Position numbers and translations under genes: made by a program. The notes beneath the pieces were generated by a model. That model was not told the DNA's origin, searched no databases, and saw only the letters and a program-made list of their open reading frames with translations. Positions 16,868 through 25,724 of a stretch of DNA of 48,816 bases are shown here, in pieces. Position 1 is the first letter of the stretch. Each line of letters starts with the position of its first letter. The stretch comes from Nitrospirota bacterium (GTDB lineage: Bacteria > Nitrospirota > Thermodesulfovibrionia > Thermodesulfovibrionales > UBA1546). The stretch lies in the NCBI GenBank assembly GCA_016208915.1, contig JACQXE010000048.1, positions 1-48,816 of the forward strand, written 5' to 3'.

Positions 16868-18396
16868 GACTAAAGATGCTTATAAAAGATATGAACATAA
16901 AGAGTATATCAGGCAGTACCGATATTGAGGTGTCAGGTATTGGTTATGATTCGAGGAAGATAGCAAAAGGAGATGTCTTTATTGCTTTGAAGGGCGAAAA
17001 GTTTGATGGTCATGATTTTATAGGTGATGCGGTTAAGAATGGCGCGGGGGCTGTTGTATATGAAAAGGTAATAAGCAATGTTAAAGATGAGCTGACAGCC
17101 ATCAGCTCTCAGCTAACCGCTATCAAGGTAAAAGACAGCAGGGAGGCGCTTGCATGCATTTCGAATAATTTTTATGAAAGGCCTTCTGCCAGATTGAAAG
17201 TGATTGGCGTTACAGGCACGAATGGAAAGACGACCACAACATACCTTTTGAAGTCAATACTTGAGTCATGGGGAAGGGAAGTTGGTTTGATCGGCACGAT
17301 TAGTTATCTCGTGAGAGAAAAGCAGTATGCTGCTCCGCATACTACTCCGGAGGCGCCTGATTTCCAGCGTATTTTGCAGGAGATGGCTTTGTTAGGGTGC
17401 AGCCATGTTGTAACAGAAGTGTCATCTCATGCCCTTGCACAAAGGCGTGTTGACTGCACAAATTTCGATGTGGCTGTTTTTACAAATCTTACGAGAGACC
17501 ATCTTGATTTTCATATAACAATGGAAGATTATTTCATTGCAAAAAAGAGGTTATTTGAAGAACTGCTTTCAGAGAAAGGCACGGCTGTAATAAATTTTGA
17601 CGATCTGTACGGAATGAGGCTGCATTCTGAATTCATGGATTCAGAGTTTTGTAATAAGAATTTCCTGACATACGGCATTGAGACAAAATCAGATCTTAAT
17701 GCATTAAATATAAAAGATTCATTTGAAGGCCTTGTTTTTGATATCAGTTTCAGAGATATGATTTATAGAATAGAATCACCGCTTGTAGGCCTTTATAATG
17801 TCTATAACATACTCTCTGCTGCAGGCGCTGCTGTTGCTTTGGATGTTCCGTGGGATTCTATTAGAGAAGGCGTCAGGAAGCTTGATCAGGTAAAAGGGCG
17901 ATTCGAAAAGGTTGACTGCGGACAAGATTTCCTGTGCATAGTTGACTATGCGCATACAGAAGATGCACTCGAGAGGCTTATAAAGGCCACGAGGAAATTT
18001 TTAGAGAATATAGAAATCAAAAGGCAGGGGCAAGAAGCCGGCAGCAGACATATTATCACTGTATTTGGTTGCGGCGGGAACAGGGACAGGGGCAAAAGAC
18101 CGCGCATGGGGGCAATAGCAACAAGGTTAAGCGACTATGTGGTGATTACCTCTGATAATCCAAGAAATGAAGACCCGCTTGAGATAATCAGAGAAATACA
18201 GGCGGGCACCTTACGAAGGAATTATATTATTGAGCCTGACAGGGAAAAGGCAATCAGGAGGGCTATTGATATTGCAGAGAAGGGAGACATAGTTCTGATT
18301 GCCGGAAAAGGGCACGAAGACTATCAGGAGATCAAAGGCATAAGATACAGATTCAGTGACAGAGAGATAATTGAGAGGACGGCAAAAGAGAGGTAA
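16864..18396 (+). CDS. murE: UDP-MurNAc-L-Ala-D-Glu: meso-diaminopimelate ligase
   Basis: MurE adds the third stem residue in peptidoglycan precursor synthesis. The 510-residue protein has the ATP-binding loop GVTGTNGKTTTT (about 114-125). The DNPR motif at 431-434 is diagnostic for meso-diaminopimelate instead of lysine. This implies the A1-gamma peptidoglycan usual in Gram-negatives. Residues of about 76-88 (LTAISSQLTAIK) are encoded by five 7-base repeats and look like an insertion between the N-terminal and central domains. The gene overlaps ftsI and murF. Confidence 0.96.
   Translation: MRLKMLIKDMNIKSISGSTDIEVSGIGYDSRKIAKGDVFIALKGEKFDGHDFIGDAVKNGAGAVVYEKVISNVKDELTAISSQLTAIKVKDSREALACISNNFYERPSARLKVIGVTGTNGKTTTTYLLKSILESWGREVGLIGTISYLVREKQYAAPHTTPEAPDFQRILQEMALLGCSHVVTEVSSHALAQRRVDCTNFDVAVFTNLTRDHLDFHITMEDYFIAKKRLFEELLSEKGTAVINFDDLYGMRLHSEFMDSEFCNKNFLTYGIETKSDLNALNIKDSFEGLVFDISFRDMIYRIESPLVGLYNVYNILSAAGAAVALDVPWDSIREGVRKLDQVKGRFEKVDCGQDFLCIVDYAHTEDALERLIKATRKFLENIEIKRQGQEAGSRHIITVFGCGGNRDRGKRPRMGAIATRLSDYVVITSDNPRNEDPLEIIREIQAGTLRRNYIIEPDREKAIRRAIDIAEKGDIVLIAGKGHEDYQEIKGIRYRFSDREIIERTAKER
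17091..17125 (+). repeat. Heptamer array inside murE
   Basis: Five 7-base units are in tandem: GCTGACA, GCCATCA, GCTCTCA, GCTAACC, GCTATCA. The reading frame stays open through the array. The same unit family (GCTATCA) occurs inside ddl at 28445-28472. Confidence 0.75.
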
Positions 18397-19748
18397 TGAA
18401 AACTTTGACAACAGAGGACATTGTAAAGGCAACAGGCGGAAGGATTGTTTACAACAATGGAAATTCGCGTGCGTTTACAGGAATATCTATAGATTCAAGG
18501 ACAATAAAAGAAGGCGAGATGTTTATTGCCCTGAGGGGGGCAAGATTTGACGGGCATGATTTCATTTATAAGGCATTGGAGAGGGGCAATGGCGTGCTTG
18601 TAAACTGCCCTCCGCCCGAGCCTGTAAAAGGGAAGACAATAATCTACGTGAAAAATACCCTGAATGCGCTTCAAGATATTGCTCACTATATAAGAATAAA
18701 CAGCAATATTCCAGTTGTAGGCATAACAGGCACAAATGGAAAGACAACGACCAAGGAATTGATAGCATCAATATTAAGCGCGAGGTTTAAGGTCCTCAGC
18801 AGTTCAGGGAATCTGAATAATCAGATCGGTCTTCCATTGAGCATTACAAAACTGAGAAATGAAGATGAGGTCATTGTTCTTGAGATGGGCGCAAGCGCTC
18901 CCGGTGATATAAAGGAGCTTTGCAGGATTGCTGTTCCTGACTATGGCGTTGTGACTAACATAGGCCCTGCTCATCTTGAGGGTTTCGGAAGCATAGAGGG
19001 AATAAGAAATACCAAGCTTGAACTTCTTGACACAGTCAGAACTGTGATAGTTAATGCCGATGACAGGTTTCTCGTCGAAGGGCTCTCTGGATTTAAAGGA
19101 AAGATTGTTACATTCGGGATAGTAAATCAGGCTGATATATTTGCAAAAGATATTGAGATCGGAGAAAAAGGGTCATATTTTTTGCTATGCATGAACATAG
19201 ACGACTGCATAGAGGTAAATCTTAATATACAGGGCATTTTTAATATCCGGAATGCACTGGCTGCGGCAGCCATAGGAAATATATTTAATATGAGCCTTCC
19301 TGAGATAAAGAATGGTCTTGAGTCTTTCAAAGGCGTTCCAATGAGACTTGAGATAAAGGAGTTAAAGGGCGCGACAGTAATAAGTGATGTATATAATGCA
19401 AACCCGGCATCCATGGAAGAGGCGATAAGAGAGCTTGTTAGGCTTAAGAGAGGAAGGGCAATCGCTGTTCTCGGAGATATGCTTGAACTCGGTTCATATG
19501 CAGAAGGCGCGCACAGGAAACTAGGCGCACTGATGACAGAACTTCCTGTAGATGTATTCATCGCAGTTGGACCTTTGATGGGAATTGCAGAATCTGTATT
19601 TTCTAAAACAGGCAGGCAATCATTCAGGACAGCCAATGCCTCAGGCGCAGGAGAGGTGCTGATTAATCTTTTCAAGGAGGGCGACACAATTCTTATAAAA
19701 GGCTCAAGAGGGATGGAGATGGAAAAGGTTATGGAGGCGAAGAGGTAG
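18396..19748 (+). CDS. murF: UDP-MurNAc-tripeptide: D-alanyl-D-alanine ligase
   Basis: MurF attaches D-Ala-D-Ala to the tripeptide, completing UDP-MurNAc-pentapeptide in the cytosol. The 450-residue protein has the Mur ligase fold: an N-terminal substrate domain (SIDSRTIKEGEMFIALRG), the ATP loop GITGTNGKTTTKELIA (109-124), and a C-terminal domain with VISDVYNANPASMEEA and AVLGDMLELG. The ATG shares one base with the murE stop (TAATG). mraY follows after two bases. No repeat insertion is seen in this member of the family. Confidence 0.96.
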   Translation: MKTLTTEDIVKATGGRIVYNNGNSRAFTGISIDSRTIKEGEMFIALRGARFDGHDFIYKALERGNGVLVNCPPPEPVKGKTIIYVKNTLNALQDIAHYIRINSNIPVVGITGTNGKTTTKELIASILSARFKVLSSSGNLNNQIGLPLSITKLRNEDEVIVLEMGASAPGDIKELCRIAVPDYGVVTNIGPAHLEGFGSIEGIRNTKLELLDTVRTVIVNADDRFLVEGLSGFKGKIVTFGIVNQADIFAKDIEIGEKGSYFLLCMNIDDCIEVNLNIQGIFNIRNALAAAAIGNIFNMSLPEIKNGLESFKGVPMRLEIKELKGATVISDVYNANPASMEEAIRELVRLKRGRAIAVLGDMLELGSYAEGAHRKLGALMTELPVDVFIAVGPLMGIAESVFSKTGRQSFRTANASGAGEVLINLFKEGDTILIKGSRGMEMEKVMEAKR

Positions 19749-19750
19749 AT

Positions 19751-20833
19751 ATGTTATACAATTTTATTTACAGCCTTCATGATTGGATATCCCCTTTAAA
19801 TTTATTCAGGTATATAACATTCAGGACTGCGCTCTCTATTCTTACGGCAATGTTTATTGTGTTTGTCATAGGTCCTTGTGTTATAGAGAGACTCAGAAAA
19901 TTCAGTGTCACGCAGAATATAAGGCATGATGGTCCGCAGACCCATAGGGGAAAGGCAGGGACGCCGACAATGGGCGGCGTGCTTATTATAATCTCAATAC
20001 TCATCACTGTTTTTCTTTGGGGCAACCTGAAAAACAGATATATATGGGTAATGATATTCTCACTTACAGGCTTTGGAACAATAGGTTTTATTGACGATTA
20101 TCTGAAGGTGGTGAGAAGGAACTCAAAAGGCCTGCGCGTCTGTTATAAATTTGGAGGTCAGATACTGCTCGCTCTTGTAATAGGAATCTTTCTTTATATA
20201 AATCCCAAGGACCCTTACAATGATGTCCTGAGCATCCCGTTTTTCAAGAAATGGCTTTTTGACCTCGGATGGTTTTACATCCCGTTTTCCATTATTGTAA
20301 TTGTCGGTTCCTCAAATGCAGTTAATCTAACAGACGGGATAGACGGCCTTGCAATAGGTCTTGTTGGTATAGCAGTGCTCGCAACAGGCGCCCTCGTTTA
20401 TATCTCAGGACATAAGGGGCTTGCCCAATATCTGCAGGTGCTTTATCTTCCGGGTACAGGAGAACTGACAGTCTTTTGCGGCGCAATGTTCGGCGCGTCT
20501 TTAGGTTTCCTCTGGTATAACTCATATCCTGCTGATGTATTTATGGGAGATGTGGGTTCGCTCTCGTTGGGCGGCGCACTCGGCACCCTTGCCGTGATAA
20601 CAAAACATGAGATAGTTCTGGCTGTTGTAGGCGGGATATTTGTAATAGAGACGCTCTCGGTTGTTGTTCAGGTTGCATCATTCAAACTCACCGGCAGGAG
20701 GATATTCAGGATGGCTCCTATACATCATCATTTCGAACTCAAGGGATGGCCGGAGCCTAAGGTTATAGTCAGGTTCTGGATAATGGGAATTATGCTGGCT
20801 CTGCTGAGCCTCGCGACATTTAAAATAAGGTGA
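19751..20833 (+). CDS. mraY: Phospho-MurNAc-pentapeptide translocase MraY
   Basis: MraY is a polytopic inner-membrane enzyme that transfers phospho-MurNAc-pentapeptide to undecaprenyl phosphate, making lipid I. The 360-residue protein begins with MLYNFIYSLHDWISPLNLFR. It contains the conserved GKAGTPTMGG, the GFIDDYLKV aspartate pair, NAVNLTDGIDGLAIG, and the C-terminal MAPIHHHFELKGWPE, all with catalytic or metal-binding residues. About ten membrane helices are apparent. It is followed, unusually, by a carboxypeptidase gene before murD. Confidence 0.97.
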   Translation: MLYNFIYSLHDWISPLNLFRYITFRTALSILTAMFIVFVIGPCVIERLRKFSVTQNIRHDGPQTHRGKAGTPTMGGVLIIISILITVFLWGNLKNRYIWVMIFSLTGFGTIGFIDDYLKVVRRNSKGLRVCYKFGGQILLALVIGIFLYINPKDPYNDVLSIPFFKKWLFDLGWFYIPFSIIVIVGSSNAVNLTDGIDGLAIGLVGIAVLATGALVYISGHKGLAQYLQVLYLPGTGELTVFCGAMFGASLGFLWYNSYPADVFMGDVGSLSLGGALGTLAVITKHEIVLAVVGGIFVIETLSVVVQVASFKLTGRRIFRMAPIHHHFELKGWPEPKVIVRFWIMGIMLALLSLATFKIR

Positions 20834-20835
20834 TT

Positions 20836-21915
20836 ATGAGACAGTTACGAGTTACGAGTTACGAGTTACGAGTTAAAAATGCCAAAAGGTTAATTTTGTT
20901 TTTGTCTTTGCTTGTCACTTGTTACTTGTCACTTGTTATTTCTGTGTTTGCTGATGAGATCGAATCAAAGGCTGCTCTTGTAATGGAGGCTTCGACAGGA
21001 AGGGTGTTGTTTGCAAAAAACCCAAATCTCAAACTGCCTCCTGCAAGCACTGCAAAACTTGTTACAGCGATGGTAGTTCTTGACAATACTCAGCTCGGCA
21101 ATATGGTGACAATAAGCAATAACGCTGCAAAGGTGTCTTCCCTGAGAGAGACCAGACTTAAAGCTGGCGAGACAATGACAGTTCAGGCACTTTTGGATGC
21201 TGCGCTTATTAGGTCTGCAAATAATGCCGCCTATGCACTTGCAGAGGCAGTATCAGGCTCTGAAAAGGAGTTTGTTAAGCTTATGAACAGAAAGGCTGTT
21301 GCGATAGGCGCCAATAATACGAAATTCATAAATACAACAGGGCTGCCGGGCCAAGGGCAGCAGATAACAGCGTATGATCTTGCAAAGATACTCAGATATT
21401 CTCTCAAATATCCGGTGCTGAAAGAGATCATCGGCACAAAGACAATGGAAATAGCGACAGAGGAGGGCAGAACCATTACCCTCGAAAATACCAATAAGCT
21501 TTTATGGTCTGACAACGGAGCAGTCGGAGGCAAGACAGGATATACAAGGGCAGCAAGACATTGTTTTGTATATGCAGAGGAAAAGAACAATGAGACAGTA
21601 ATAGTTGCGCTTCTTGGAGCTCCGAAAAGGAATCTGTTATGGGAAGAGGCAGAAAGGCTTGCAACAAGAGGCTTTGATGTTATGGCGAATAATGAGCCGC
21701 CCCTCATCTATTTTACAAAAGCAGATTACAAAAACGGTCTGCAGTCTAAGGTATCTTCCAAGGATCGGGAAAAAAAGATTACGAGGGTTTCATCAAAGAA
21801 GAGATCAAAAAAGGCGAAGACAGGAAAACCAGATGTAAAAACCACCTCGAGCGGGAATAGTGAAATGAAAGACACAGGGATGGCATGGAGAAATAGTAAT
21901 GGAAGTAAAGGATAA
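20836..21915 (+). CDS. dacA: D-alanyl-D-alanine carboxypeptidase (S11 family, DacA-like)
   Basis: This periplasmic penicillin-binding protein trims the terminal D-Ala from stem peptides. The S11 motifs are present: STAK with Ser71, the SxN motif within IRSANNAAYALAEA, and GGKTGYT. The N-terminal signal sequence is odd: it is almost wholly encoded by two heptamer arrays (20842-20876 and 20911-20938). The C-terminus is a lysine/serine-rich tail (KKRSKKAKTGKPDVK) without the amphipathic anchor of E. coli PBP5. A GTG at 20830 overlaps the mraY stop; the ATG at 20836 is preferred because AAGG precedes it. It overlaps murD by 17 bases. Its position inside the dcw cluster is unusual. Confidence 0.88.
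   Translation: MRQLRVTSYELRVKNAKRLILFLSLLVTCYLSLVISVFADEIESKAALVMEASTGRVLFAKNPNLKLPPASTAKLVTAMVVLDNTQLGNMVTISNNAAKVSSLRETRLKAGETMTVQALLDAALIRSANNAAYALAEAVSGSEKEFVKLMNRKAVAIGANNTKFINTTGLPGQGQQITAYDLAKILRYSLKYPVLKEIIGTKTMEIATEEGRTITLENTNKLLWSDNGAVGGKTGYTRAARHCFVYAEEKNNETVIVALLGAPKRNLLWEEAERLATRGFDVMANNEPPLIYFTKADYKNGLQSKVSSKDREKKITRVSSKKRSKKAKTGKPDVKTTSSGNSEMKDTGMAWRNSNGSKG
20842..20938 (+). repeat. Two heptamer arrays in the dacA signal peptide
   Basis: The first array (20842-20876) has CAGTTAC, then GAGTTAC three times, then GAGTTAA. The second (20911-20938) has CTTGTCA, CTTGTTA, CTTGTCA, CTTGTTA. The two arrays have roughly complementary character (AGTTAC versus CTTGT-A), so they could pair as a hairpin over the translation start region of dacA. 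Both are translated in frame. Confidence 0.75.
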
Positions 21916-23311
21916 GAAGATACTTATTTTTGGCCTTGCCAGAAGCGGTGTGGGAGCAGCCAATCTGCTTTCGAAGCTTGGGGCAGAGGTTACTGTAACT
22001 GACAAAAAATCAGAAGGCGATTTAGCTGACTTTATAACAAGGCTCCTGCCTTCTGTCAAGCTCAGAATAGGCGGGCATCCTGATGAGATATTCATGAATA
22101 TGGATTTGATAGTGGTGAGCCCTGGTGTGCCTCTTGATATCAGTCTTCTGAAAAAAGCACACGAGAAAGGGATAGAGATTATAGGCGAACTTGAGCTTGC
22201 ATATCAGATCATAAGTTCAGAGTTCAAAGTTCAAGCTTCAAAATATCAGGGATTTCTGGCAGTGACGGGCACCAATGGCAAATCTACAACTACAACGTTG
22301 CTTGATATGATGTTAAGGAAGCATGGATTCAGAACTGTTTTAGGCGGGAATATAGGGAATGCGCTTTCTGAAGAAATACAAGGAACTCTTAACTCCCAGC
22401 TACCGACTCCTGACTATGTTGTTGCTGAGGTATCAAGCTTTCAGCTCGAGTCAATAGATAAATTCAAGCCAAAGGGCGCGACTATCCTTAATATCACGCC
22501 TGACCATCTTGACAGATACCATTCAATGGGTGAATACAAGGATGCGAAGGCGAGGATATCTTTGAACCAGCAGGAAGAAGATTTCCTTGTACTGAATGCA
22601 GATGACCCTGAAGTAATGAAGGTTGGAAGTGAAAGGTTGAAAGTGAAAAGTAGAACGCCAAGAATCTTTTATTTCAGCAGGAAAAAGAAAGTTGAAGGCG
22701 CTTATTACAAAGATGGAGTCATTTATTTCAATATGCCGGATGTTCCTTCAATTTTCAACCTTCAATCTTCAACCTTCAGAATCAAAGGGGTCCATAACCT
22801 GGAGAATGCCATGGCTGCTTCAGCCATGGCTCTCCTTGCAAAATGTTCTAAAGAGGCGGTTGTAAGCACACTGAAGGAATTTCCGGGTCTCGAGCACAGA
22901 CTCGAATTTGTAAGAGAGTTAGAGGGTGTTAGTTACATAAATGATTCAAAGGGCACAAATGTCGGCGCAGTGGTTAAATCGCTCGAGAGTTTTTCGAAAC
23001 CTGTAGTACTTATCGCAGGAGGAAGGGACAAGGAAGGAGATTTTTCAGTTCTCAAGCCTTTCGTGAAGAACAGAGTAAAAACCATAATCCTTATAGGAGA
23101 GGCAAGGGAAAAGATTAAAAAGATTTTAGGTAATCTGACAGAAACGAAATTTGCAGACAGCCTTAAGGAGGCTGTGCTGCTTTCGAAGAGCTATGCGTTA
23201 AAAGGTGATGTTGTCCTCCTCTCCCCTGCATGCGCGAGCTTCGATATGTTTAAGGATTTTGAAGACAGGGGGAGACAGTTTAAAAAAATAGTGATGGAGC
23301 TTGGTGGATGA
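21899..23311 (+). CDS. murD: UDP-MurNAc-L-alanine: D-glutamate ligase
   Basis: MurD adds D-glutamate as the second stem residue. The 470-residue protein has the N-terminal Rossmann-like domain (ILIFGLARSGVGAANLLSK), the ATP loop GTNGKSTTTTLL from residue 124, and the C-terminal NDSKGTNVGAV and LLSPACASFDMFKDFEDRG blocks typical of MurD. It is slightly long for the family. Three heptamer insertions in the reading frame (22214-22241, 22622-22656, 22754-22781) account for the extra residues. It overlaps dacA by 17 bases and ftsW by four. Confidence 0.95.
   Translation: MEVKDKKILIFGLARSGVGAANLLSKLGAEVTVTDKKSEGDLADFITRLLPSVKLRIGGHPDEIFMNMDLIVVSPGVPLDISLLKKAHEKGIEIIGELELAYQIISSEFKVQASKYQGFLAVTGTNGKSTTTTLLDMMLRKHGFRTVLGGNIGNALSEEIQGTLNSQLPTPDYVVAEVSSFQLESIDKFKPKGATILNITPDHLDRYHSMGEYKDAKARISLNQQEEDFLVLNADDPEVMKVGSERLKVKSRTPRIFYFSRKKKVEGAYYKDGVIYFNMPDVPSIFNLQSSTFRIKGVHNLENAMAASAMALLAKCSKEAVVSTLKEFPGLEHRLEFVRELEGVSYINDSKGTNVGAVVKSLESFSKPVVLIAGGRDKEGDFSVLKPFVKNRVKTIILIGEAREKIKKILGNLTETKFADSLKEAVLLSKSYALKGDVVLLSPACASFDMFKDFEDRGRQFKKIVMELGG
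22214..22241 (+). repeat. Heptamer array 1 in murD
   Basis: The units are AGTTCAG, AGTTCAA, AGTTCAA, GCTTCAA. They encode residues of about 106-115 (SSEFKVQASK) between the substrate domain and the ATP loop. Confidence 0.65.
22622..22656 (+). repeat. Heptamer array 2 in murD
   Basis: The units are GTTGGAA, GTGAAAG, GTTGAAA, GTGAAAA, GTAGAAC. They are partly complementary to array 3 (TTCAACC type) about 130 bases downstream. Confidence 0.6.
22754..22781 (+). repeat. Heptamer array 3 in murD
   Basis: The units are TTCAACC, TTCAATC, TTCAACC, TTCAGAA. They encode a surface-type stretch (IFNLQSSTFR) in the central domain. Confidence 0.65.
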
Positions 23312-24513
23312 ATTCCCAGATAGCAGCGCGCCATGCAACAGCCACAGGCGATTATGACAGATGGCTTCTGCTGATAACTTTTCTCCTTGTAGGGTTAGGG
23401 GCAGTCATGATATACAGCTCGACATCAGTGGTGCCTCCTTCTCTGACAAAAAAGAATATTACCCAGTTCTTTTATTTCAAGAGACATCTGTTTACCATGA
23501 TACTTGGTTTTGCAGCAATGTTTACAGCATACAGACTCAAAGTCGAAACCATACAGAAATTTGCGCTGCCTCTGCTCATATTCTCTTTTCTGCTTCTGAT
23601 GCTTGTTTTTGTTCCCGCTATAGGGATATCGAGTGGCGGGGCCAGGAGATGGCTGAGACTCTGGCCTTCAACCTTTCAGCCTTCAGAACTGGTAAAGCTT
23701 TCAATGGTTATATATCTTGCGAAATATATGTCAGCATCTGATTACAGAACTGACAGCTTTATTTCTTTTATAAAGCCTATTGCAGTCATGGGAACATTTC
23801 AGGTGATTTTTCTGCTACAGCCTGATTTTGGTGCAGCCATTAGTCTCGGCATTATCACACTCGCCATGCTGTTTTTCTCGGGCATGAGATTGAGATACCT
23901 GTTATCGCTTGCCGCGGTTACAGTTCCTCTGATAATAAAACTCATAAAGGAACCCTATCGCTGGAAGCGCGTTACCTCTTTTTTGAACCCCTGGGATGAT
24001 CCGCAGGGAAGTGGTTTTCAGCTTGTGCAGTCATTTATTGCTCTGGGCAGCGGAGGGCTGAGGGGTGTGGGGCTTGGCGATAGCAAGCAGAAGCTGTTAT
24101 TTCTGCCTGAACCGCATACAGATTTTATATTTTCCCTGATAGGCGAAGAACTTGGACTTATAGGCGCGACAGCGGTCATTATTCTGTTCTTGCTTCTGTT
24201 CTTTAGAGGAATAGCTATAACAAATAAGGCAAAAGACGGATTTGTGTATTACCTGTCTTTTGGGCTTTCAATCATGATCGCATTTCAGGTGCTGATAAAT
24301 TTTTTTGTTGTTACAGGGCTGATACCGACCAAGGGGCTTCCGCTGCCCTTTATAAGTTACGGAGGCTCATCATTACTTGTGAACATGGCGGCAGTAGGCA
24401 TGCTGCTTAATTTTTCGAGAGATCTTGGCAACAGAAAGGTTTATGACAGAACAAGAGATATGATTGTCAGAAAAAAGGCATTAAGGACAGTTTACAGGAG
24501 CAGAAGGAGATGA
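23308..24513 (+). CDS. ftsW: Septal peptidoglycan polymerase FtsW (SEDS family)
   Basis: FtsW is the polytopic SEDS glycosyltransferase that polymerises septal glycan from lipid II with FtsI. The 401-residue protein has about ten membrane helices. The SEDS landmarks are WLRLWPSTFQPSELVKLSMV, LLQPDFGAA, the large loop with AVIILFLLLFFRG nearby, and GLIPTKGLPLPFISYGGSSL. The catalytic aspartate is expected in the LLQPDFGAA segment by family precedent. It overlaps murD and murG by ATGA. Confidence 0.95.
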   Translation: MNSQIAARHATATGDYDRWLLLITFLLVGLGAVMIYSSTSVVPPSLTKKNITQFFYFKRHLFTMILGFAAMFTAYRLKVETIQKFALPLLIFSFLLLMLVFVPAIGISSGGARRWLRLWPSTFQPSELVKLSMVIYLAKYMSASDYRTDSFISFIKPIAVMGTFQVIFLLQPDFGAAISLGIITLAMLFFSGMRLRYLLSLAAVTVPLIIKLIKEPYRWKRVTSFLNPWDDPQGSGFQLVQSFIALGSGGLRGVGLGDSKQKLLFLPEPHTDFIFSLIGEELGLIGATAVIILFLLLFFRGIAITNKAKDGFVYYLSFGLSIMIAFQVLINFFVVTGLIPTKGLPLPFISYGGSSLLVNMAAVGMLLNFSRDLGNRKVYDRTRDMIVRKKALRTVYRSRRR

Positions 24514-25724
24514 GGATGGTAATCGCAGGCGGCGGCACAGGAGGACATCTTTTTCCGGGCATAGCCATAGCAGAGGAATTCAAGAGAAGGGATGCTAAGG
24601 CAGAAGTGATATTTATAGGCACAGAACATGGCATAGAGGCAAAAATCATTCCACGTGAGGGATATCCTATAAGATTTCTGAGGGCAGAAGGTTTTGTAGG
24701 AGCGCCTATTTTCAGAAAGATCCTGTCTGCAGGAAAGATGTTGTTTTCTCTTGTTGATTCTTACAGGATACTCAGATCTTTAAAGCCGAAGATTGTTATA
24801 GGCGTTGGCGGTTATGCATCTATAGCTCCTGTTATGACAGCATTTATGATGTCAGTGCCGACAATGATTGTGGAGCAGAACTCTATCCCAGGCCTTGCTA
24901 ACAGGATTCTCGGCAAATTTGCAAGGGCTATTGGGATTACATATCAGGAGAGCATGGCGCTTTTTCCTAAGGAGAAGACATTTCTTACAGGAAATCCTGT
25001 CAGGATGCGCATTGTTAAAGGGAGCAGAAGCGCAGCGTATAAAATCTTTTCCCTTGATAGGGATAAGTTCACGATATTTGTCTTCGGCGGCAGCTCAGGC
25101 GCAAAGAGTATAAACATGGCAATGGTAAATGCCTTCAACCATATGCTTGATCTCAAGGAGAGTGTCCAGTTTCTTCACCAGACAGGCGAGATAGACTACG
25201 AGTATGTAAGAGAATCCTACAGGAAGTGGGGGTTCAAAGGCACTGTTACGCCTTTTATATATCAGATGGCAGAGGCTTATGCGGTTGCAGACCTTGTTAT
25301 ATCGAGGGCAGGCGCAACAACGCTGGCAGAGATAACTGCTATAGGCAAGTCTGCAATCCTTATCCCTTATCCATATGCGGCAGCGCATCATCAGGAATTT
25401 AATGCGAATAAACTTGTGGAGATGAAGGCTGCCAGGATGATACTCGACCATAATCTCAGAGGAGAGCTGCTTGCAAATTATATAAAAGAATTATACGCAG
25501 ATACAGGACTGAGGCTCGAGATGGAAAAGCACAGCAGGGCAGTAGGAATGCCTGATGCTGTGCAGAGAGTGGTTGATATAGCGCTGAGCCTCTCAAGGCA
25601 GGAGAGCGGCGACAAAAGGCTGAATATATCGGACAGAAGACAGGCGATAAAAGACAGGAGACAAAAGAGACAGGATATAAGACAAAAAACAGAAGACAGG
25701 GAAGGCGAAAACAGGGATGTTTGA
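24510..25724 (+). CDS. murG: Lipid II synthase MurG with repeat-derived C-terminal tail
   Basis: MurG is the membrane-associated GT28 transferase that adds GlcNAc to lipid I, making lipid II. The 404-residue protein has GGGTGGHLFPG at residues 7-17, VGVGGYASIAPV, EQNSIPGLANR, FGGSSGAKSIN, and the UDP-GlcNAc site SRAGATTLAEI with the following PYPYAAAHHQEFNA. MurG proteins are usually about 355-365 residues. The extra C-terminal tail, from about residue 370 onward, is a run of Arg, Asp, Gln and Lys encoded by a ten-unit heptamer array. It overlaps murC by eight bases. Confidence 0.95.
   Translation: MRMVIAGGGTGGHLFPGIAIAEEFKRRDAKAEVIFIGTEHGIEAKIIPREGYPIRFLRAEGFVGAPIFRKILSAGKMLFSLVDSYRILRSLKPKIVIGVGGYASIAPVMTAFMMSVPTMIVEQNSIPGLANRILGKFARAIGITYQESMALFPKEKTFLTGNPVRMRIVKGSRSAAYKIFSLDRDKFTIFVFGGSSGAKSINMAMVNAFNHMLDLKESVQFLHQTGEIDYEYVRESYRKWGFKGTVTPFIYQMAEAYAVADLVISRAGATTLAEITAIGKSAILIPYPYAAAHHQEFNANKLVEMKAARMILDHNLRGELLANYIKELYADTGLRLEMEKHSRAVGMPDAVQRVVDIALSLSRQESGDKRLNISDRRQAIKDRRQKRQDIRQKTEDREGENRDV
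25632..25701 (+). repeat. Ten-unit heptamer array encoding the MurG tail
   Basis: Ten consecutive 7-base units follow the pattern GACAGAA/GACAGGC/GATAAAA/GACAAAA. It is the longest such array in the window and ends just before the murC start. Because 21 bases are read as seven codons, the tail has a seven-residue rhythm (for example DRRQAIK, DRRQKRQ). Confidence 0.8.

Noticed and set aside
25632-25701. CRISPR array
   Set aside because: The repeat is a 7-base tandem without spacers, lies in a coding frame, and has no 20-40 base repeat-spacer pattern.
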